A stretch of DNA of 64,000 bases from Adiantum capillus-veneris (taxonomy: Eukaryota; Streptophyta; Polypodiopsida; Polypodiales; Pteridaceae). The DNA lies in assembly GCA_014529385.2 (NCBI GenBank), contig CM043943.1, positions 157,727,247 to 157,791,246 on the forward strand. The letters are read 5' to 3'. Shown one piece after another: positions 52,442-63,074 of the stretch; position 1 is the first letter of the stretch; each line of letters begins with the position of its first letter. A program made the position numbers and the translations under genes. Below the pieces are notes generated by a model that was given only the letters and a program-made list of their open reading frames with translations, searched no databases and was not told where the DNA came from.

Positions 52442-53002
52442 TGTCACAAAGTGATGACGTGGCCGACAGCAAAAACCCTAATTTTTGCCAGAAACCCTTA
52501 AAAACCTACAAACCCTAATTTCTACCACAAACCCTAATTTCCAAAAATCGTGGAGGTCCAAAAAAAATAAAATAAAGGGAAATTTTGAGCGACGCAAATC
52601 TCTGCTCTTTTGCTATGATTTGGGAGAAAGAGAGAGAAAAAGAGAACTTGCTTTTTACTGGCTCTCATTGAGAGAGAGAGAGAGAGAGAGAGAGAATCTG
52701 CTTTTGCTTTCAAGCTTTTGGGGCTTTGCTTTTGGGCATCCCTTGTAACCTTTAAATAAGTGGTGAGGGTCTCACTTCTCAGAGCATCTGGACGCAGAGT
52801 TTGAGAGTAAAACCCTAGCCACTCTCTTGTACTTTGATCTGAAAGAAATACCGAAAGGGGCACCAGTCTTTGGGGCCAATATCTCTAGGCACGGAACTCC
52901 GCCGGGCCAGTGTACATCTATTTTGATCTGTGACTTGTTTTGAAGTGGTTATTTGGTGTTGTCGCGGTTGATTCTTGACTTGGAGTGTCCAAGTTTGTGA
53001 CA
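52442..53002 (+). repeat. 3' LTR of the chromodomain gypsy element
   Basis: 561 bp, matching 46441-47035, with a shorter (GA)n at 52674-52695. Ends GTTTGTGACA followed by ATGTG. Confidence 0.93.
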
Positions 53003-53007
53003 ATGTG
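53003..53007. repeat. Target-site duplication ATGTG, right copy
   Basis: Matches 46436-46440. Confidence 0.92.
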
Positions 53008-54541
53008 AAGGTGGGAATTTGTGCTCCTCCCCTTTCCAAGTAGAATAAAGGTTATCAATTCCTTCTTACTCCCTTATATAGTCAATGGGCCATTGCTTAA
53101 GCTTGCCATATGCAACTGGAAAGAGTTCTTGAAACCAGTTAAGAGATATCTGTGGAAAAACAACACTAAAGACTCAACGCCCTAGGAGTGGGCTAAAAGG
53201 GAGACCATTTTCAGGCATGTGGAGCAAGGTGGTCTTGGGATTCTTAACCTTAGCATTCATGCGGAATCCCAATGCACTAAGCTTGTGGTTGTGCTCACAA
53301 AATAGGGCCAGGATTGGGCTATTTGGCTAAGGCTATGATAGATAACTCTAAGGTATGCTCGGAAGGGGGTTAGTGTAAAGAGCTTGAAGTGCATGACAAG
53401 TTGATTGCCCCTTTTTGGGTCATCCTTAAACTTGGGGGTATGACAAACGAACTTGCTCAAAAATGCAATAGGGCAACGAAGTCCTTGGAATGGGGAGAGT
53501 TGTTTATGTATTTTCTTAATTCCATAACTCATTGGTCCCCTTGGCTCTCCAAGGTTGGAAGCATCCTGCTGACCCCTTTTTGGAGAGAAGTTTCTAGGAA
53601 AATTAATAACAAAGGTATTAAACATCTTGGTCAACTCTGGGATTACAGCAATCATTAATTTGAAATGAACCGACCAGCTGGCTCTCCAATATAACCTAAA
53701 TGGGATAGAAAGGTTACTGAACAGTAGAGCTTTAGAACAAGTTAACGACTTGTGTTTACCGGATTTTGAATTTAAGTTCGAGTAGAAAGCTTGGCAGTGG
53801 CCTAAGAACAGACACTTCATTAAACCTCAAACCAAGAAGTTGTACTATACAATATGTATTCAAAGGTTCGGTTCTCTCCGCTTAATAAGCAATGGGGCAA
53901 ACATTGGCTGGAGTCAAGGTGGGAGGTAGTTGTGAGCAATATTTGGTGCCCACCATGGCTGCATAAGATGGTATTCGTGTGGAAGTTTTTATGGGGAGCC
54001 ATGCCAACTGAGGTGAAGGTGCTATCTATGGGAATTGTTCTAGATAGATGTCCACAATGCAGTCAGCTAGTGATCTGTTGCTTAGCTGGAAAAATCTGTA
54101 AATGGGTCCAAAAAAACTTGGAAAATAGGATTCTTCAAGAATGACCTTTTCTTGGGAGGGAAGGCATTCGAGAGTCAAGCACTACTCATCATCGTGCAAA
54201 TTGTGATATATTACTATTTTCATTAGTTTTGGAAGGCAAGGAACAATCAGATATTTGAGAGCACATTGGAAACACATAAATTCACGAACATAACCCAAGA
54301 AAGTAGGGGAGGCGATCATTGGCATCGGGAAACATATTGACTAAATGAGTGGAGCAAGGACTTAGGCACCGCTATGACTAACATATGATCTCATCTCTTG
54401 GCAAGGGGTGGCTCCCTTGTCGCCGATGTAATGATGACCCTGGGAAGCTATCATAGCTCCACATGAGCATTATAGGAACTTGTAATTTTTTTGCTGTATC
54501 GATATAATGTACTCAGAATTGTAAAATTTGCACAAAGAAAA
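53008..54541 (+). pseudogene. LINE ORF2 C-terminal part and 3' end (right part of split LINE)
   Basis: PSYSLI-type thumb sequence, then LAICNWKEFLKPVKRYLW and QGGLGILNLSIHAESQCTK (GGLG-x-N/DL motif). From 53854 comes the RT zinc-binding domain KQWGKHWLESRWEVVVSNIW, HKMVFVWKFLWGAMPT, LDRCPQC, then a KARNNQIFE block. The 3' end (about 54541) has a TGTAA-rich tail ending in an A-rich stretch. Many stops; the strand is the same as the left part at 46006-46440. Confidence 0.8.
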
Positions 54542-54773
54542 AGTTCTTCAACGTGCACACTTTGTTTTAAGGCTTCTCAAAATATTGAACTTTTTTTCAT
54601 GCTCTTTGTAACTCTATAATTCCTCAAAAACTTAATGGGAGCAACTCCCTTTCCTCATAGCTAGAATTTTTGGAGCCCCAAAGGTAAAAAATGTAAGCTA
54701 AAAGTCAATTCACACCTGGGGTCAGGTGGATGAGTGGGGGGAAGAAAAATTACATTTCTAACAAATCCACAAT
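54542..54773. other. Short unassigned spacer
   Basis: No coding sequence or repeat recognised between two oppositely oriented LINE 3' ends. Confidence 0.4.
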
Positions 54774-55700
54774 CTTTTTTTTTTAAGTGCTCAGTTGAGC
54801 TTGAATTGCTTAAAACTCAAAAATTACAAAGAGCCCTCACGTATCCTTTGCACAAGGAAAACTAAGAAAGAATACAGCAGAGGGTGATCAAATCTTACAT
54901 CTTACTACAATGCTTTTGCCACCAACATGTTTCTAGAATAGCCTTTGAGTACAGGGGCTCACACTTCCCTTGAAATAGCATCGCATTTCTTGACTGCCAA
55001 ATGCCAAATGGCTCTTAGTACCACGGCTCTTACTATGCTAATGTTTGTTACAAGATCCAAATCCTCAATGAACTTGGAGCCCAAAGCAAGGTCGCCCCTA
55101 AAGAAGGGAATTCCTAGATGAAAGTGTACATTCCTGCAAACCGCACCGGTGAAATCTCTAATTTTTGGGCATCCCCAAAACAGGTGCGAAAGGGATTCAT
55201 TCGGGTGCTTGCACCTGATGCATGAACCATCTGCAAGACCCCTAGCTTTAGCTTTGTCTCCGCTCAGAATGATGCCAAAAAGAACCCTCCAGAGAAAGAC
55301 TTTGTCCCTTTCTTGACATTTGGCTCTCCAGATGGTCCCAAAAACTTGCCTCCAGTTGCTTGCAATCCACTATTTTGACCAGACCCTGTTGAGGTGGATA
55401 TACCACTCCTTCGCAAAGCAAAGCCTTTCGTATATACTCTTAGTCTTGGGTGACCTAGATAGTCTCTGTCTCCAGACCAATTCCAAGCTTTCCAATCAAA
55501 AGGTGTAGTCCACAATCTTGTGTGTAACGTCAAAGGCTTGCAGTAGTATTGTATTGGGAGAAAGAGGGTATGAAGCCCTATTCTTGAAAGCGATAGCCCC
55601 TCCTTTTTCGTAGAATGTCTTCTGCTCCAATTAGAAAGGCCAACAATATGTAAAAGCTTCTCCCTCTAGATTGTGTAGAAAATGTTTTACACGCCAAGCG
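54774..55700 (-). pseudogene. LINE fragment, RT zinc-binding domain and 3' end
   Basis: On the minus strand, ending in a poly-A tail (plus-strand T run at 54774-54784). One frame reads VFGTIWRAKCQERDKVFLWRV, GLADGSCIRCKHPNESLSHLFWGCPKIRD and VRAVVLRAIWHLAV. This is the C-terminal zinc domain and tail of an L1-type plant LINE ORF2. The 5' part is missing (5' truncation). The upstream limit is approximate. Confidence 0.8.
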
Positions 55701-56399
55701 ATATGGTTCTTTCTCAACCCCACTCAGTCAAGCACAACCAAGTTCTAATACACGTTTTGGGAGGCTTTTACATGATTTTGACTATCGACTTGTCAAACTC
55801 CTCTTTGAATATCCACTTTAGAACATCACTATTCTTATCTACTTTCATTGCATGAGCAAGAGGAAATTGTATAATCAAAGAGCAAACCGGCACATAGAGA
55901 TACAATATTCCAAAAACAGCACGTGGCTATAAGGACTCACATTGGACTTTGGATAAGTCTAATAAATTGATACAAAGTTCTAAGCTTTATCCAACAATCA
56001 AAGGGATATTGCAAGTGTTATAAGGAGGAAAACCAGTTTGATTGCCTAAATTGTTGTATGTTTATTTTTCACTAGTATGGCCGAAGGCGGCCTCTCTCGC
56101 TCTCTTCCTTTGCACGCTATATCCGCTTGTCGCCTAGGCTACATGGAACACAATCGACATGTGGCTAGATCAAGTTGTTTGCGACATGTGGTCGGGGAGG
56201 GATTGGAATTCCTCCCCACCTTATGTATAGTATAGATAGTGTGTGCTTTTCAAGCAATCCACTATCATGAATATCAGCATGTATCATATTGCCTTGTACA
56301 AATCCTTCTTCTTAGCACACCCTTGGAGCATATGTTTGCCTCGTCTCATCACGCCGTGCCTTGGAGCCCGAGCTACGGATGTCTCGTCCATAGATCTCC
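55701..56399. other. No gene recognised
   Basis: No convincing ORF on either strand; it may include decayed LINE or PPR flank. Confidence 0.4.
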
Positions 56400-56665
56400 C
56401 CCTTCGCTTTTCCATGTTTTCTTTCAAGATGCGAGAGAATGTTATTACATTTGTATAGACACCCTCTCTTTGCATCTGTCAAAAACAGCACAGAACTTCT
56501 TGGCCCTACCCAAGCTGGACGTATCCGACAATCAATGCATTCCAAGAGACGACATCCCAAGTAGAAAGCTCCTCGCGCACTCTTTTTGCTTTATAAAGTA
56601 CACCACATTTGGGATACATGTCAACCAAGGTAATCAAGAACCCAACACCCTCCTCCATTGAGGCT
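56400..56665 (-). pseudogene. PPR gene fragment
   Basis: Minus-strand reading gives LVDMYPKCGVLYKAKRV, TWDVVSWNALIVGYVQLG and, after a shift, MQREGVYTNVITFSRILK. These are about two and a half PLS-type PPR repeats, the same style as the intact gene at 17858-20086. No start and no further repeats on either side were found, so it is a captured or decayed fragment. Confidence 0.8.
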
Positions 56666-58601
56666 TCAGCTATAACCCCACTCCATCCATGTCCCTAGAG
56701 AATTCTCTCTCTGCCATCTTCTCCTTGTATCTAGCACGAAACTCGACTCGCCTTGACTGCTGACGATTGCGAGTAGCCAAGGATGTTGAAGAGGGGCAAG
56801 AGGAAAATCTCTTTAGGGTTTTACTGAGGAAATTATTTAATTAGAAAGTGGGAACCTCCAATAAAACTTTTCATATCCTTAAAAACAGGTGGTCCGCTGC
56901 ACATTGATACATTTGTGGTTTTCTAATGCTTCATTTTCCCTTGGCCTTTTCTTCTCTTTTAGAGTGTCCTTACACTATGTAGATAGTGAATATGTTTTTT
57001 TTTAAAGCCATTGCGAGTTTTGCAAAAAAAAAAAAGACACGTGATTTGTTTGGTCACCATTTTGTGACTCAATAAGGCTTAAAGTTGCAATGAAAATGAA
57101 TATCTGAAAACTTAAATATTATGGAAATGAGTGAGTGGCTTGGTGCTACAAGCGTTGCGTATCAATGCGATGATGTGCACCAATTATTACTAGAGCATTA
57201 TATTTGTGTAGTAAATATATATTTAAGGATAATTCCTATTTAAACCCAAAGTGGATAACATCTATTTTAAGGTCAAATTTTCATCTACAATCAAGTATGT
57301 GCAGAAGGAAAAACCTCTCTTCTAAATGGGAGGGAGATTGTACCTAGTACTTATGTCTCTCTTTCCTCCTCTGTTTGCAGTAGCAACCGGTCTAAGCAGG
57401 AGCAAGAATCAATCGATAAGCAAGAGCGAGAATCAATTGATAAGAACCCTTCAAAGCATTGGCAAAAGGGAGTAAGTAGAAAGAGAAGAAGTATGAGGTT
57501 TTTTTTAGTAGTTTGAGGAAGAAGAAGAAGAGAGAGAGATTTAACGTCATTTGACCATTACTTTTCAAAGAAGAATTCAAAAAATTCTAGAGCTAGCTGA
57601 TAACTTTTAACTTAGTGGGAAACAACACAAGAGATCTTCATGCTCTTTCACCAAAGCTATGTTGACTTCGACTTTGTGGGAGCGCACCCCAAGAGACCAT
57701 AAAGTTGCATCGATAAAGACTTCAAAAAAGGGTTGGTGTTGCTGGTGTTAAGCTAGCAAACCGTTCATAGGTAGGCAAGACTTATTGCCATCCAACCATT
57801 TAGCAGCCACCGATCTAAGCGACAAAACCTGCCGCAGGCAAACACAATAGATGACGCTCTCACACCCTACCTACCATCTAGCCCCAAGTCAACAAAAGTT
57901 GTTGCCATCCGATTGTAGCCAGTAGGCATGCACAACACCTACAGTCTCTGACCATCAACGACCACGCTCATATCAACAACCTACTTTGCTTCTCAAAGTG
58001 TAGCTAAGTTACTCACCATCTATGCTCGACATAACAACGATTGAGCAAAGATTTTTCTCAACATAGAGCTCTTCACTTTGACATTTTCAAAACTAGTGGT
58101 TTGAGACCATTGGTCAGGTATGGTCCCTCACCACCACCTTTCATGTGGATTGTGGACATATATGGAAATACACCTTCCACTCCCCCCCCCCCCCCCAACC
58201 CACACACATCCACATAGAGGACTCTACCAAAAAGTCAACAGATAGTGAGGTTAAAATTAGAGAGAGAGAGAGAGAGAGAGAGAGAGCTACAGCTTCCATG
58301 CTCAACTACAAAGGCTGGGTGTCACACAATATCCCATCCCCCACCCCCTTCTTTCTTCAAAATAGTGTCACCACTAATATTTGTTACCATATACATGTGG
58401 TAGTGATGTGCATGAACACACTTAGGACCACCGCGGCATTTCTGGTGAGGTTTTTCTCCCCGAGCATTGTATATATGCCCATCACTCTAGGGCTAACTTA
58501 TCTTTCCATTGCACGCTAAGTAATATACTCTTTGTTGTGTGCCTTGAGCTTCCTTCATTTTCTCCAAGCTGTGTGTGTTTCCTTGCAACCCTAGCTCCAA
58601 C
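56666..58601. other. No gene recognised; includes a possible copia 5' LTR at the right
   Basis: Non-coding. It contains a poly-C run (58182-58196) and (GA)n (58259-58286). The stretch before 58602 should contain the LTR belonging to the PBS at 58605, but its start could not be fixed. Confidence 0.4.
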
Positions 58602-58604
58602 AAT

Positions 58605-58616
58605 TGGTATCAGAGC
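58605..58616 (+). other. Copia primer-binding site (initiator tRNA-Met)
   Basis: TGGTATCAGAGC, two bases after a CA that probably ends the LTR (CTCCAACA). Confidence 0.85.
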
Positions 58617-58963
58617 ATGTTGTGTCCTCTCGGGCTTAGTCGCCAGCATCGCTAGCACACCTACTCACTTTCTCAAATTTTAGTGAGCTTTGGTGAGCGC
58701 CAAGCAAGTCGACAAATACTTCGGATGTGCTCATAGAGCTCATCTGCTCAAATTTTCCATTCGGGCTCATTTCGGCCTCCGTTTCTCCCACAGGTAGTAC
58801 TACGCATGCAATTTCTTCTTTTTCTGTAGAACTTCTGTTAGTGCCATTTTTTGCATAACATGTGCCTTACAATATTCTTTGAGTTGTGCTATATAGCATG
58901 TGTCGGTCTCGCTTCGTTTCTCCTCTTTTCGAGCAGTTTTCACATCATGCACATGCATTCGCC

Positions 58964-59403
58964 ATGGCTGACAACAACACAAACGTGTTCAAGATGTTTG
59001 CTGCTAAGGATAAATTGGATGGTGACAATTACCCAATGTGGGCTTAAATGATGCAACATTTTCTTGTGTCAAAGGGAGTTTGGAATGTTATGCAGGGCAT
59101 TGGTGTACACCCTCGTTCTGAGGATACATGCGATGTTGAGGATGTTGCAGGTTTTGGTGGCAGGGTTACTGCTGTCAAAGCTGTTTTGCCTACAATTGAG
59201 CAAGCTCGTTGGGATGTTAGAGATGTGCAGGCTCATGCATTGATTGCATTATCCATGAAGCACACTATTTTCTTCACATTCGTTCAGCTAAATCTGCAAA
59301 ACAAGTTTGGGATATTCTGGCTTGTCTTTATGCAAGTCACAAGGAGGCTAAAATTGCATTGCTGTGTAAAGAGTTGGAGTCGAAGATTATGCATGAGAAG
59401 AAT
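58964..59403 (+). pseudogene. Copia gag, N-terminal fragment
   Basis: Starts MADNNTNVFKM, then KLDGDNYPMWA. A TAA at 59046-59048 follows, then MMQHFLVSKGVWNVMQGIGV and EQARWDVRDVQAHALIALSMK. After a shift near 59280 it gives RSAKSAKQVWDILACLYASHKEAKIALLCKELESKIM. This is the copia UBN2-type gag. It breaks off at about 59403 where a minus-strand LINE end begins. Confidence 0.87.
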
Positions 59404-59404
59404 T

Positions 59405-60900
59405 GAATATATCAAAAAGAGAAAAGTATACAAAAACCCCTTCGAAATTAAAGGGGAATCCTAGCTAGCAGATAAATCTACTAAAATAAGCATAAAAAAG
59501 GAGGACAAGTAATTCACAATGAGATACATTCTAGAGGGCTCATATAATGAAAGAATGACACCTCTCTATCTCTGTCATCTGAGGGCTTTTTAAAGGTTCT
59601 TTACTTCCATATTTGAAACTTCAAAAATACTACAGTAGATTTCCTTCATGGCTCCAATTAAACTAATGGACAATGATCATCTCAAATAAGAGAAAGAACT
59701 CACAAAAAGTACATTTGTTCCTTTCCATCCAAATATGTCATCAATAGACACCTCTGAGGCAAGTCCGTAGGGGTATATCACTAGAACTGCATTCCCCCAG
59801 CAATATTGCTCTCCATTTGAGCTTTGTCCTTCTACACTTTTTTTTTTCAAGTTTGATGTGAATTGATTATTGAATTCATATTGTACAAAGAGGTGGCTCA
59901 AATTTTCTTCATTGCACTTTGCATCTTGGACAAAATCCATTTGAAATTCCAAACTTCTTTTACTTTTGCACCTGTCTAGATTCCTTGGTGGAGAATGAGC
60001 CACATAAGACAATTGTGTTTAATGTTAAGTAGATATTCACAAATATGTTTAAACTTGTAGCTCCACTATTTTGGAGACTAGGACAAAGACCATCTGAGGT
60101 TAAGCTTTCTAACTAGACTTGCCTCCATTACCTGTTCTGAGGCCTTGTACCATAAATGTGTGAGCAAATTTGGGAAAGAGAAATTGTGTGCCCCTTGACA
60201 CCCCTCTGCACCCTTTCTTGAAAAAAAACGCATCTTGAAAGAAATAGCTCAACACATCCCTGAGCAATCTGGAATCTGAAGAGCAGCTCTTCATTAGTGA
60301 GAAACTTTCCATCTTTGTAGACATCTTTCCAACATCTGATACCTGGTTTGAAGCACTTATGTGCTCTACTGGATAGCTCCCAACCTTCAGTGGCTCCAAC
60401 TATTCCAAACCAAAATTCAGTCCTGCAGACAAAACTAAGCTAAGAATTTCCAAAGACTAGGTGGGGTCCACCTTTGCTTTTGGATGTTCCATGCTTTCCA
60501 AAACCTACAAACAATGTCAGAGCCTCTAGGGACAAAATCAGCATTAGAGGTTAGAATTTCTTGAAGGCATAGTCCTGTCCAGGCTCTATACCCTTGTAGA
60601 TAGAAAGAATGGATCCTCCTTTTGAGCAAAATGGCCTAGAAATCAGTAGAGATTGCTGCTCTCAAGATCCATTTACTTAGCCATCTTATTGGAGAACTGT
60701 TGAAGATTAAGAATACCCAAACCTCCCTATTCTTTACAGTTGTATGAAACTTTTGGAGTTTTGTTTACATCTTTTGTCCACCTTCGAGGAATCTCCTTAA
60801 AAGTGTAAAAACCTTGTTGAGCTGGTACTAGGAAGGAGACCAACAGGACATGAAAAAAACTAAAGTAGACAGTAGATAGTGATTTAACACAAACACTCTA
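59405..60900 (-). pseudogene. LINE fragment, C-terminal ORF2 region
   Basis: The minus-strand frame pieces include IPRRWTKDVNK, GGLGILNLQQFSNKMAK (the same GGLG-x-L/NL block as the LINE at 53.2 kb), FWKAWNIQKQRWTPPSLWKFL, and a cysteine-bearing zinc-domain remnant CNEENLSHLFVQYEF. The 3' end abuts the copia gag at 59403, with an A-rich AATATATCAAAAAGAGAAAAG end. Heavily mutated. Confidence 0.7.
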
Positions 60901-61598
60901 GAAGTAATGTTAGGTTGATGATTTAAGACCATATTGGGTATTTTGGTAGAAATCCCGCATTATGGGAATCTCCAAATCAACCAAAGTCGTGTAATTTGGA
61001 AATTTCCCACTTAAGTGAGAAAAATTGAGATAAGTTGTTGATGTATGGTTGGTATAAAGAGTGAAAATCTTATAGGATTTTTGTGTTGATAAACAGGAGA
61101 AGCCAAGAGTACGCACAACACATGAATTTGAAGAAATACTATTGATTAAATAAAACAAAGAAAGGCACAACTAAAGACCCTGTTTTCAAAATTGATTGTT
61201 ATAGTCACAATAGAAGATGCACATAATCTATTGAAAATTTGATACCATATCCAAACTTTGATCCAAGCGTGATTGATGTGCATGATTGAGGCCTGCTTTG
61301 GTTTTTAGAGCATTCCTTTCTAGGATCTTAAGTCTAGAAAATGGTCCTTCTTTGCTAGGTCTCCAGGACCAAACAATTGCATCTACAATTTCGCACACTT
61401 GTGGGTCCTTATAGTTGACAGCCCAAAAACCTTTCCAACAATTAGTGTAAGCTTAAGCATCTGTCATCCCACTCTTTCTCGCGCAAGGTACCCAATATTG
61501 AATCAAATTTTCTCTACAGTTTGGTGATGTAGGCTCGTTATCAATGTTGGATAAAGCCACTGCAAGCCAAACTGGATAGATTTCTGTGTCACTTGGAA
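60901..61598. other. No gene recognised
   Basis: Probable upstream remnants of the minus-strand LINE, or decayed unknown sequence; nothing assignable. Confidence 0.35.
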
Positions 61599-62390
61599 CT
61601 AGCATAACAAAGTCACCTTGGTGCACATCAGTTTCATAGGGTCAAACTCTTCCCTTGGTCTATCTCGTTGAGGACCACAAAAATGATCATTCAACTCTTC
61701 AAGGCCAAGGAATCTTTCTGCTTCCTGTTGTAAATTCATTGTAGTGCTTTGTAGGAGACAAGATTCTTGAGTTTTTTGCCAGAAATTTCCATACAAGACT
61801 CCCTCTGATATAATTTCTTTTCCAATCTCACAAATACCTTGCTCCAATAATCTATCATAGGTCTATAATATTGTGGCATGCTTGAAACATTCCCTAAATT
61901 TTTCTAGAACCTTATATAATTCTTCAACCATGAAATCACTTCTTCATGAGCCTTAACATACTCCACCATTGGTACCAAAGGTGAATCTCCATGTGGTAAC
62001 ATTGGTTTGCCTTCTGTATCTATTTTCCAAAGATGAATACTTCTAATCCAACTTGACACACCTACATGTGCTTTATATTGCATCACGGGTGTCTCATCTT
62101 GCATAAAAACCCTGAATTGAAGTGGTTTGGAATGGCCAACAAGTATGTCTTGTCCATCACAAGATTGTTTCAAATCAAGGACCTTTGTAAGTAGAAATGG
62201 AGTTGCAGATGAAGATGAGCTATTTCTTAATGTATCCATCAAATGCAGCAAAGTATGTCTTTGGGTTACTCTCAACTTCTCTCAAAACCTATTGAACATG
62301 GCATCTATGTCCTCATGTGTATGCCCGACCATCAAAAATCCTAGCTGGATGGTTTTGAAAACCCCTCTTGTAACAAGCATTGACAAATAG
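61599..62390 (-). pseudogene. Unassigned decayed reading frame
   Basis: Two minus-strand frames (61904-62275 and 61599-61847), separated by a stop and shift, give a plausible protein: Ser-rich, then PFLLTKVLDLKQSCDGQDIL, SWIRSIHLWKIDTEGKP, EYVKAHEEVISWLKNYIRF, YWSKVFVRLEKK. I recognise no family. It may be a host gene fragment carried by, or lying beside, the LINE. Confidence 0.35.
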
Positions 62391-62579
62391 GCAAATAGAT
62401 ATCAATTTTTTATTTCCCCTGCACAATTATCTAGTTGTAGTAGCAAATTCTTCGCTAGCTTTCAAAATGTTGACCTTATGTCAAAAAATCTCATGTCTAG
62501 CTAACCCAAATGATTTTCTCATATTAAACTGATCATTTAATGTGGGAGAATAAACGGAAAGAAGAGTTAGAATAAAGAC

Positions 62580-62782
62580 ATGTGCTTCTAGACCTATCTC
62601 AACAGGGGACCAAAAGGAGAGATGTTTGCATCTCAATAGGGGTCCAAAAGGAGACGGTCTACCAAAGAGCAATGTGCAATAAGTGCTTCTAGACTTATCT
62701 CAACAGGGGACCAAGAGGAGAGATGCTTACATGTTAATACGGGTCCAAAAGGAGGTAGTCTATCAAAGAGCAACGTGCATCT
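62580..62782. repeat. Tandem duplication, period about 101 bp
   Basis: GTGCTTCTAGAC-TATCTCAAC followed by AGGGGACCAA-AGGAGAGATG starts at 62582 and again at 62683. Within each unit a GGGTCCAAAAGGAG phrase echoes the GGGGACCAAAAGGAG phrase. Confidence 0.85.
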
Positions 62783-62898
62783 AATGGAGCTTAAAAGACC
62801 TTAGGGTTAGCTTCATTAAATACCTCCAATAGTTAGTGTTAAAAGTCCTTTGACCTTAGGCAAGCTAAGGTTGAGCTTGAGGTAGGAACCTGACCTAA

Positions 62899-63074
62899 GC
62901 TTGAGGTGCTTGTCGTGCTTAATAACTAAGGTGCTTGAGGTGCTTGTCGTGCTTGATGACTAAGGTGCTTGAGTTGCTTGTCGTGCTTGATGACTAAGGT
63001 GCTTGAGGTGTTTTTCATGCTTGATGAGGAAGGAGCTTGAGAAGCTTCCTATGCATGGGGAGTAAGGTGCTTGA
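62899..63074. repeat. 34-bp tandem repeat, five units plus partial
   Basis: Units beginning GCTTGAG(G/T)TGCTTGTCGTGC start at 62899, 62933, 62967, 63001, 63035 and 63069, a constant 34-bp period. The first three are nearly identical and the later ones diverge. Confidence 0.92.

Larger units (their letters stand above)
46441..53002 (+). mobile_element. Chromodomain Ty3/gypsy element (chromovirus), 6,562 bp, dead
   Basis: Complete structure: LTRs 46441-47035 and 52442-53002 (both TGTCACAAAG...ACA), TSD ATGTG, tRNA-Met PBS at 47037-47050, purine-rich tract AAGAGGGGT before the 3' LTR. Gag, protease, RT, RNase H, integrase and a C-terminal chromodomain occur in chromovirus order. More than ten stops and several shifts interrupt it. 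The LTRs are visibly more diverged than those of the giant element, so it is older. Confidence 0.93.

Noticed and set aside
58605-59403. A complete copia element at 58-59 kb
   Set aside because: Only PBS and N-terminal gag are present; a LINE 3' end follows at 59405, and no RT, integrase or second LTR was found.
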